Shown: piece after piece, positions 1 to 5,550 of the stretch
Position numbering within the stretch: position 1 is the first letter of the stretch
Layout of the letters: every line of letters starts with the position of its first letter
Assembly: GCA_018303895.1 (NCBI GenBank)
Contig: JAGVXJ010000081.1
Coordinates: 1 to 5,877, forward strand
DNA: 5,877 bases
Reading direction: 5' to 3'
Source of the DNA: Candidatus Pacearchaeota archaeon
GTDB lineage: Archaea > Nanobdellota > Nanobdellia > Pacearchaeales > GW2011-AR1
Notes under the pieces: model-generated
Told to the model about the DNA's origin: nothing
The model's database searches: none
The model's input: only the letters and a program-made list of their open reading frames with translations
Made by a program: the position numbers and the translations under genes

Positions 1-1392
1 TTACATCAAGAAGATAATCAATTCTTATTGGGGCCTGCTTATCTTGCGGCAGTTTTGAATGAAAAAGGGGCAAGTGTCGAAGCATTTTGCATGGATGTTT
101 TTCATTACACCAATGAACAACTTGCAGAACATCTAAGGAAAAACGAATATGATTTGATTGGGGTGGGCTTTATGGCTGCCAGATTTGAAGAAACTGTTCG
201 TGATTTATGCAAGGTTATTAATAAAAATAAAAAAAATGCGTGGCTAGTATTAGGAGGTCCTGGTCCTTCACCCATTCCCGAGTTTATGTTACAAGAAACT
301 GGCGCGGATATTATTACCCTCGGTGAGGCGGAAAATACAATCGTTGATTTATTGAAATGTAAAATTGAAAGAGAAAATTTATCTTCAGTAAAAGGAATTG
401 CTTACTTAGAGAATAATAAATTTAAAAAAACTGCTCCAAATGTGAGAATAGAAAACCTCGACGAAATTCCCTTCCCATTATGGGAAATTTTCCCGATGGA
501 AAAATATACAAGTTGTTACAAGACATATCGTCAAGAACCGCACGAAAAAAGTTTTTTTATTATAACCAGTAGGGGATGCATTAATCGCTGTAATTTTTGT
601 TATAGAATGGAAAAAGGAATAAGGCTCAGAAGTGTAAAAAATATTATGGAAGAACTAAAAATATTATGGAAGAAATATGGGGTGAACTGTTATTTGTTCC
701 AAGATGAATTATTTGTTATGAGTAAGAACAGATTGATTGAGTTTGAAAAAGCGCTAAATGAAGCAAATTTGAAGATAAAATTTTTCTGCAATGCGAGAGT
801 TGATATCATGGATGAAGAGATTATAGAAATTCTTAAACGATGCGGATGCCAATTGATTAATTTTGGTTTTGAATCAAGCAACGATGAGGTGCTGAGATTA
901 ATGAACAAAAATGCTACTGTTGAACAGAATATAAAAGCACTTGAAGCGGTTAGAAAAGTCGGAAAAATTGGAATTGGATTAAATTTCATTTGGAATAATC
1001 TTGGAGATACCCCAGAGACACTTAAAAAAAATGTTGAATTAATCAAGAAATATAATACTTATGACCAACGAAGAACAATTCGCCCAGTCACGCCTTACCC
1101 AGGTTCTGATTTGTACTATAAAGCAATTGAATTGGGAAAAATCAAAGGACCTAAAGATTTTTTTGAAAGATTTAAAAATTCCGATTTGATGATGATTAAT
1201 TTTATGGATATCCCCGAAGAAGAAGCGTATTGGAATTTATTAGAATTAAATACAGAGTTAATTTTGGACCATCACAAACATACAGACCGGGATATGCAAA
1301 AAGCAAAACAGTTGATAGAACAATTCGCAGATTTATATTCCGGAAAGACAACAACATTTAGAGGTTCGAGACATTACGAAAAGAAAGATTAA
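1..1392 (+). CDS. B12-binding-type radical SAM protein, N-terminus off the left edge
   Basis: The frame is open from base 1, and the residues before the TTG at 28 already read as domain sequence. The pattern GPAYLAAVLNEKG is the usual 'P-x-G-x-Y-L-A-A-x-L' start of the cobalamin-binding Rossmann domain, so only the first strand is probably missing and TTG-28 is not a convincing start. Counting from TTG-28, residues 1-110 form that domain (GGPGPSP near 76-82, GEAE at 99-102). The classical DxHxxG cobalamin-ligand motif is not seen. Residues 175-400 form the radical SAM barrel, with the 4Fe-4S motif CxxxCxxC at C184, C188 and C191 (bases 577-600). NFGFESSNDEVLRLMNK (278-294) is the typical 'GxESGS..VL..M.K' SAM-binding segment, and TPYPGSDLY follows at 355-363. 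The family carries out methylations and other radical chemistry on many substrates, so the substrate is not predictable. The neighbours hint at glycan or lipid modification. The gene converges on the amidotransferase fusion and overlaps its stop by four bases. Confidence 0.9.
   Translation, partial: LHQEDNQFLLGPAYLAAVLNEKGASVEAFCMDVFHYTNEQLAEHLRKNEYDLIGVGFMAARFEETVRDLCKVINKNKKNAWLVLGGPGPSPIPEFMLQETGADIITLGEAENTIVDLLKCKIERENLSSVKGIAYLENNKFKKTAPNVRIENLDEIPFPLWEIFPMEKYTSCYKTYRQEPHEKSFFIITSRGCINRCNFCYRMEKGIRLRSVKNIMEELKILWKKYGVNCYLFQDELFVMSKNRLIEFEKALNEANLKIKFFCNARVDIMDEEIIEILKRCGCQLINFGFESSNDEVLRLMNKNATVEQNIKALEAVRKVGKIGIGLNFIWNNLGDTPETLKKNVELIKKYNTYDQRRTIRPVTPYPGSDLYYKAIELGKIKGPKDFFERFKNSDLMMINFMDIPEEEAYWNLLELNTELILDHHKHTDRDMQKAKQLIEQFADLYSGKTTTFRGSRHYEKKD
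637..674 (+). repeat. 18-bp direct repeat with 20-bp period inside the radical SAM gene
   Basis: Two exact copies of aaaaatattatggaagaa occur at 637-654 and 657-674. The period of 20 is not a multiple of three, so the copies are read in different frames (KNIMEE versus KILWKK). The protein still fits the family across this helix. Slippage between copies would change the length by 20 bases and break the frame. Confidence 0.75.
1389..1392. other. Palindromic TTAA carrying both convergent stop codons
   Basis: The + strand radical SAM gene ends with TAA at 1390-1392, and the - strand fusion ends with TAA at 1391-1389. Both stops lie within the four-base palindrome TTAA, so the genes overlap tail to tail and there is no room for an intergenic terminator. 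The nearest T-rich stretch on the + strand (about 1424-1437) lies inside the opposing gene. Confidence 0.9.
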
Positions 1393-4010
1393 TTAGAAAT
1401 TACATTCCTTAATTTCCAAACTCCGTTTTCTTTTTTCCATAAGTGAGGGGATCTAAATTTGTCAACGGTTTCCCAAAATTCTTCTTCACTAATTCCGATG
1501 TATTCTAAAAATGATTTGAAATATTTCTTAGGGAATTCTTGATCAAATTTATTCACTAATGCTACCCCCTCTTCTCGCGTTATTTTTTTATTTCTTATTT
1601 CTTGCGCAGCATCATAAGATGCTCTTCCAAGTCCAAATTTGATCAGAGTAGTGTAATAATGAAAAGGGTCTATCTGGTCATCAATCCCGGAATATTTTGA
1701 ATAACTCCCTTCTGTCCTTTCTACATTCGGTTCAAATCCGGTATGCTTTGACGAGTAATAATAAATTTCCTGAGGGTCCCATTTAAGATAATATCCTAGA
1801 TAATGCACTTCTATGCCTTTCAGATCTTCTTTTCTGGGGGGGAGATACGGTTGAAGTTCACTCCTTGAAACAGAATATTTTTCTATTAAATCCTTTACAT
1901 AAACTCCCCCTAATTTTATTTTTTCAATATCGGGTTCAGAGAAAAAATCAAGATCCATTGTAGGTTTAAAATTGCTCTCAATCTTTCCACCATATTCAGC
2001 AGGATTTTCCCCATAAAAAACAAGTTTAATATTATACATGCTCGCAAATCGAGGACCGATTATTTTCTGTCCAATAACAAATGGTTGGAAGGGATTTAAA
2101 AGATTGGTGAATGCTAATCGAGTTAATAACCTATGGACCTTTCCATTAGGGGTAAAAAGAATATTATCAAAACCAGAATGAATCCAGGATTGAAAATTTT
2201 TGAAACCAATATCTGTATATTTATGGGGTGCCCAGGTCACGGTCAATGGATGCATATTGTATTTATATTTTAAAACATGCGCGGTAAATCCACTATCTTT
2301 TCCCCCACTTCCAGGAATGATGCAATCATAAGAACCATCAGAACTTCTAAATTTATCGCATAATTTTTTTAACTCTCTTTCTCTTTCTTCCCAATTGATA
2401 GTTTTATCTTTTATTTCGGAATATACACACCCACTGCAAACTCCCTGCTCATTAAATCCCGTTGTCATTTTTTTCTCATCTTTTCCAGATTTAAATTCAA
2501 CAGTAGTATTTGGTCTTTGATTAGAGATTACACATTTTTTACAAAATTTAACTTCTGAAGGTAATCCATAATATGCTTCTAATTTTTCTTTTAATCTCAA
2601 AAAATTATTTAATATTTTTAAACCTATTTCCCCACTTTTTTCTGGATGAAATTGAACTCCATAAACATTTCCTTTATTAAGAATAGAACAAAATTCTTCC
2701 CCATAATAGTCTGTTTTAGCAAGGATATTTTTTTTATCTTCAGGAACCAAATAAAAAGAATGAACAAAATAAAATTCAGAATTATCTTGGATATTTTCTA
2801 ATAAAACATTTTTTTTGTTTTTTAAAATTGAATTCCATCCGATATGGGGAATCCGATAGTTTTTCTCTTCCTTTTTGGGAATCCTAAATTGAACAACTTT
2901 TCCTTGGATTATATCCAACCCAAGATGTTTACCAAATTCTTCACTTTCACTTAAGAGCAACTGAGCTCCTAAACAAATACCTAAGAATGGCTTTCCCGAA
3001 TTGACATATTTTTTTATTGGTTCAATTAAATTTTTTTCTTTTAAATTATTCATCCCCTCGCTAAACGCCCCAACACCTGGCAAAACAAGAAAATCTGCGT
3101 TTATAATTTCCGGGGGTTTGTTAATAATTTTTACAGAACATCCTAATTTTTCAAAACCTTTGGTTACACTAAACAGATTACCTAATTCATAATCAATTAT
3201 TGAAATCATTTTTTTATTTTTTTCAGAAGGGATAATATCCTCTGTTTTATAATTTAATCTTACTGGAAAATTTTTTTTATCAAGATAATTTTTTATATTT
3301 TCAACTGATTCAGAATTGTAATGAAGAACAGAGGCCATTGAAACAGCGTCGCATTTTGTTCTTTTCAGACAATTTTCAATATCTTGTACCTTCCCTGCCC
3401 CCCCACATGCAATTACTGGAACCGAAACTTCTGAAACAATTTTTTCAATTAAATCATATTCATAACCTTCTTCTGTCCCTTCTTTGTCTATAGAAGTGAC
3501 TAATAGTTCTCCTGCTCCTAATTCAACTAATTTTTTTGCCCATTCAATTGCATCAATTCCTGTTTTTTCTCTTCCATTCTCAATATAAATTTCCCACCCA
3601 ATTTCTTTTTTCTTTGCTTCAATAGACCCCACTATACATTGACTTCCAAATTTTTCTGCAGCTTGCCTTATGAACTCGGGATTCTTAACTGCAGCGGTAT
3701 TGATTGCGACCTTATCCGCACCTGCACGAAGAATATTTTTTATATCTTCTAATTTCCTTACGCCTCCTCCGACGGTGATTGGAATAAAAACACCTTTTGA
3801 AGTTGTTTCTTTTATTATTTCTAAAATACTTTCGCGATCATACAAGCTCGCCACAACATCCATGTACAATATTTCATCCGCCCCTTGTTCATAATATTTC
3901 TTGGCTAATTCTATGGGTTTTCCAACAACTCTCAATCCTTCAAGGTGAATTCCTTTTATTACATTTGGTCCTTTAATATCCAGACGGGGGATGATCCTTA
4001 TTTTTTTCAT
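1389..4010 (-). CDS. Trifunctional HisF-HisH-WbuX fusion: glutamine-dependent N-acetyl sugar amidotransferase
   Basis: This 873-residue protein joins three proteins normally encoded separately: a HisF-like barrel (residues 1-255), a linker (256-267), a HisH-like glutaminase (268-472) and a WbuX/PseA-type N-acetyl sugar amidotransferase (473-873). Each part is close to full family length and keeps its key residues, so none looks like a remnant. In known systems WbuX, with ATP and ammonia, converts an N-acetyl group of a nucleotide-linked sugar to an acetamidino group. WbuY and WbuZ (HisH- and HisF-like) are thought to feed it glutamine-derived ammonia. A role in histidine synthesis is unlikely, because there are no other his genes here, the glycan context is clear, and a sugar amidotransferase domain is attached. 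The protein should be cytosolic. The ATG at 4010 is chosen because MKKIRIIPRLD aligns with the HisF N-terminus and the next Met (residue 50) would delete strand 1. No Shine-Dalgarno sequence lies at a useful distance. The start overlaps the flippase end by 38 bases, suggesting co-transcription. Confidence 0.93.
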   Translation of the reverse strand: MKKIRIIPRLDIKGPNVIKGIHLEGLRVVGKPIELAKKYYEQGADEILYMDVVASLYDRESILEIIKETTSKGVFIPITVGGGVRKLEDIKNILRAGADKVAINTAAVKNPEFIRQAAEKFGSQCIVGSIEAKKKEIGWEIYIENGREKTGIDAIEWAKKLVELGAGELLVTSIDKEGTEEGYEYDLIEKIVSEVSVPVIACGGAGKVQDIENCLKRTKCDAVSMASVLHYNSESVENIKNYLDKKNFPVRLNYKTEDIIPSEKNKKMISIIDYELGNLFSVTKGFEKLGCSVKIINKPPEIINADFLVLPGVGAFSEGMNNLKEKNLIEPIKKYVNSGKPFLGICLGAQLLLSESEEFGKHLGLDIIQGKVVQFRIPKKEEKNYRIPHIGWNSILKNKKNVLLENIQDNSEFYFVHSFYLVPEDKKNILAKTDYYGEEFCSILNKGNVYGVQFHPEKSGEIGLKILNNFLRLKEKLEAYYGLPSEVKFCKKCVISNQRPNTTVEFKSGKDEKKMTTGFNEQGVCSGCVYSEIKDKTINWEERERELKKLCDKFRSSDGSYDCIIPGSGGKDSGFTAHVLKYKYNMHPLTVTWAPHKYTDIGFKNFQSWIHSGFDNILFTPNGKVHRLLTRLAFTNLLNPFQPFVIGQKIIGPRFASMYNIKLVFYGENPAEYGGKIESNFKPTMDLDFFSEPDIEKIKLGGVYVKDLIEKYSVSRSELQPYLPPRKEDLKGIEVHYLGYYLKWDPQEIYYYSSKHTGFEPNVERTEGSYSKYSGIDDQIDPFHYYTTLIKFGLGRASYDAAQEIRNKKITREEGVALVNKFDQEFPKKYFKSFLEYIGISEEEFWETVDKFRSPHLWKKENGVWKLRNVISN
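1392..2594 (-). other. WbuX/PseA-type N-acetyl sugar amidotransferase domain, residues 473-873 of the fusion
   Basis: This is an adenine-nucleotide alpha-hydrolase (PP-loop) type domain. It opens with YGLPSEVKFCKKCVISNQRP, typical of the N-acetyl sugar amidotransferase family. Two CxxC pairs, C490/C493 and C525/C528, probably form a zinc ribbon. The ATP pyrophosphatase signature SGGKDS is at 568-573 (2292-2309), and GENPAEYGG is at 667-675. By family knowledge it adenylates an N-acetyl (or similar) group on an activated sugar and lets ammonia displace AMP to give the acetamidino group. The acceptor cannot be told from sequence. Acetamidino sugars are known on bacterial O-antigens and flagellins, and on the archaellin N-glycan of Methanococcus maripaludis. 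No in-frame Met lies near this junction (the next is M515), so a separately started WbuX would need a non-ATG codon. Confidence 0.9.
2595..3209 (-). other. HisH-like (WbuY-type) class I glutamine amidotransferase domain, residues 268-472 of the fusion
   Basis: This is a class I (triad) glutaminase that releases ammonia from glutamine. It begins at an internal ATG (M268, 3209-3207) with MISIIDYELGNLFSV, which is a standard HisH N-terminus. It carries PGVGAF at 311-316 (oxyanion region) and the nucleophile C346 in GICLGAQ (2973-2975). H455 and E457 in GVQFHPEKSG complete the triad. About 205 residues is normal HisH length. The internal ATG has no Shine-Dalgarno sequence before it, but it follows a peculiar A-rich run that could allow slippage and reinitiation. 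The domain ends around NNFLRL. A TTG codon at 2600-2598 in this stretch could be a relic start of the next domain. Confidence 0.9.
3207..3224 (-). other. Slippery A-rich junction between HisF and HisH domains
   Basis: On the - strand the linker codons read GAA AAA AAT AAA AAA ATG, with two A7 runs (3217-3223 and 3209-3215) directly before the HisH ATG. A -1 slip (or one extra A) in the first run puts TAA (3216-3214) in frame, four bases before that ATG. One missing A in either run puts TGA in frame, overlapping the ATG as ATGA. The site could be a slippage or reinitiation signal, a relic of the former gene boundary, or an error-prone homopolymer. The sequence is certain; the function is not. 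Confidence 0.4.
3246..4010 (-). other. HisF-like (WbuZ-type) barrel domain, residues 1-255 of the fusion
   Basis: This is a (beta-alpha)8 barrel resembling imidazole glycerol phosphate synthase subunit HisF. Visible landmarks are D11 (the family general base), GGG at 81-83, INTAA at 103-107, TSIDKEGT at 172-179, GGAG at 203-206 and S227 in the last phosphate loop. The four residues known as the ammonia gate in Thermotoga maritima HisF (R5, E46, K99, E167) align with R5, E46, K100 and E168. The second catalytic aspartate (D130 in Thermotoga) is E131, D176 is E177, and the usual Cys of IACLD is Arg (IPRLD). From memory, IPRLDIKGPN and SIEA mark a subfamily of HisF homologues found beside sugar amidotransferases, so these look like signatures rather than decay. 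The likely role is to conduct ammonia from the HisH domain; cyclase activity on PRFAR is doubtful. Confidence 0.85.
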
Positions 4011-5550
4011 AATTATTTTTTTCGGAGACTCTTTTCCTCAAACTTTTTAAAATCATAAAATCATTTTTGTCTAAACAACCAGTCATGAATATCAAAATCA
4101 AATAGGACAGTATAAAGAAAAAGCCTAGCAAGAAGAAACTGACATAATTAATTGGAACAATTTTTTTTATGGAAAATAATAAGAGCAAGGGAATTATTGA
4201 TACAAAGAAGATTCGTATCATTTTTCTTTTTAGGGGGATAATCGAAGTATAATGTTTTGCCTGCCATACAAAAACAATTGCAGAAGCGACCAGAACAATC
4301 GTTGTGGACATCGCTGCCCCGCTTATTCCATATTTTGGAATCAGAAGGATATTAAGGAGAAAATTAATCCCCAATGAAAGAATTATATTCACCAAAAATA
4401 ATCTGGATTTTCCCGTTATTAAAATAAGCTGATTTGAGATTACAAGAGATCTTGAAATAAAATATCCTATGGATAAAATTCTCAATGAATTTTCTGCCAA
4501 GAGATATGATTCTCCGAAGAGGATTTTAATTATTACCCCAGGAAAAATTAACATAATAAAAAATAGCGGAAGATTTATGAGGAATATCCATTTTCCAACT
4601 TGCTTGCTTAATTCATTTATCGTCGATAAATTCTTTTTAGAAAATTCTTTAGTTATCAAGGGGAAAAATAGTTGCATAAAAATTTCTGGAGCAAAACCAA
4701 GTAAAAGAACAATCGGGACAGCGGCGTTATAGATACCTACTTCTGTTGCTCCAAGAAAATACCCAATCAAAAAAGAATCCAACCAAAAAAAGATGCTCCC
4801 AAGAACAGAAGAAAACATTATAGGCCAGGAATAAGAAACAAATTTTTTGTTGATTTCTGATTTGGCTTTTTTGTTTAAATTGGACTTCTCAAAAAACTTA
4901 GAAAATTTATACTTGCAAACAAAATAAGATACTAAAAACATTGCAAAAAAAGATAAAAAGTAAGAGAAAATTATTCCATTTGTTTGAATTCCCAAAAGAA
5001 TAAACAAAAGAAGAAATATTATCCTTGAAACATTTTGGAGAATGTTAAAAATAAAAGAATACCAAGAGATTTCTTCAAATGCTCTTAGAATTTCGAGGTA
5101 TAAACTTGAAAAGATAACAAAAGGAATTAAAAAACTAAAAATTTTCAAGAAAATTATCAGATCCGAATCATGAAATAAATTAATTGAAATAAATTCTGAA
5201 AATAAAAAAAGCATTGCTGCAGAGAAGATACTCAAAAAAAGGAGCGTTATTGCGGAGAATTTTATTAGATGCTTAATTTTATTAAATTGCTTTTTCCCTC
5301 GGTAAAGCGGAATAAATCTTAGAAGTCCGTTTGTTAAACCAAAAAGAGAAATCGCGACGATCCAACTTACAATCATAACTGCAAGAGAAAACAGCCCGTA
5401 AATTTCTGGCCCATAATATCTTGCGATGATTATTCTATAAACATATGCAAATAATTTTGAAATAAAAATTCCAACAAACACAACAAAAGAAGTTTTAACT
5501 AATAGTCTAAGTCCTTTGTCCACTTTTTCTGAATTATCTTTCTGTGACAT
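3973..5550 (-). CDS. Wzx-type lipid-linked oligosaccharide flippase (MATE/MOP superfamily)
   Basis: This 525-residue integral membrane protein has about 14 hydrophobic segments, near residues 18-38, 52-75, 96-118, 130-153, 168-187, 189-211, 238-265, 273-298, 322-345, 357-377, 384-404, 408-428, 445-463 and 467-488. That is the count expected for polysaccharide transporters of the Wzx/RfbX type. The segment ARYYGPEIYGLFSLA (43-57) is a hallmark of this family, and LDSFLIGYFLGATEVGIYNA (257-276) fits the start of the second half-repeat. It would flip an undecaprenyl- or dolichol-linked oligosaccharide across the cytoplasmic membrane. The substrate is unknown but may carry the sugar made by the downstream fusion. 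The ATG at 5550 overlaps the preceding gene by 17 bases and lacks a clear Shine-Dalgarno sequence. The tail after VSEK (510 on) is polar and overlaps the next gene by 38 bases. A one-base slip in the A7 run at 4016-4022 would instead end the protein as VSEKK. Confidence 0.9.
   Translation of the reverse strand: MSQKDNSEKVDKGLRLLVKTSFVVFVGIFISKLFAYVYRIIIARYYGPEIYGLFSLAVMIVSWIVAISLFGLTNGLLRFIPLYRGKKQFNKIKHLIKFSAITLLFLSIFSAAMLFLFSEFISINLFHDSDLIIFLKIFSFLIPFVIFSSLYLEILRAFEEISWYSFIFNILQNVSRIIFLLLFILLGIQTNGIIFSYFLSFFAMFLVSYFVCKYKFSKFFEKSNLNKKAKSEINKKFVSYSWPIMFSSVLGSIFFWLDSFLIGYFLGATEVGIYNAAVPIVLLLGFAPEIFMQLFFPLITKEFSKKNLSTINELSKQVGKWIFLINLPLFFIMLIFPGVIIKILFGESYLLAENSLRILSIGYFISRSLVISNQLILITGKSRLFLVNIILSLGINFLLNILLIPKYGISGAAMSTTIVLVASAIVFVWQAKHYTSIIPLKRKMIRIFFVSIIPLLLLFSIKKIVPINYVSFFLLGFFFILSYLILIFMTGCLDKNDFMILKSLRKRVSEKNNYEKNKDHPPSGY
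4008..4023 (-). other. Slippery A-rich sequence at the flippase/fusion boundary
   Basis: The flippase frame reads GAA AAA AAT AAT, with an A7 run at 4016-4022, followed by the ATG of the fusion at 4010. A -1 slip makes TAA (4015-4013) the flippase stop, two bases before that ATG, and removes the 38-base overlap. The first 11 bases and their reading phase are identical to those of the HisF/HisH junction. Confidence 0.35.

Noticed and set aside
28..30. TTG at 28 as the true start of the radical SAM gene
   Set aside because: The frame is open to base 1, and the residues after TTG are already inside the conserved N-terminal domain, so the real start is off the window.
690..1046. Reading frame of 118 codons on the - strand
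   Set aside because: It lies wholly antisense to the radical SAM barrel and its composition is that of a reverse-complement shadow.
1424..1437. T-rich stretch as a transcription terminator for the + strand gene
   Set aside because: It is short, interrupted and inside the coding region of the opposing gene, and such runs are common throughout this A/T-rich window.
3001..3192. Short + strand reading frame opposite the HisH domain
   Set aside because: It is antisense to well-conserved HisH coding sequence and shows no recognisable domain.
3670..3894. Short + strand reading frame opposite the HisF domain
   Set aside because: It is antisense to conserved barrel coding sequence, with no domain or start signal.
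1389..4010. Histidine biosynthesis (authentic HisF/HisH) as the role of this gene
   Set aside because: The attached WbuX domain, the flippase neighbour, the altered catalytic acids and the absence of other his genes all point to sugar amidation.
4034..4039. TGAGGA as a Shine-Dalgarno sequence for the fusion gene
   Set aside because: It lies about 25 bases before the ATG, too far for a functional site.
4469..4732. Short + strand reading frame opposite the flippase
   Set aside because: It is antisense to the flippase gene and shows no independent support.
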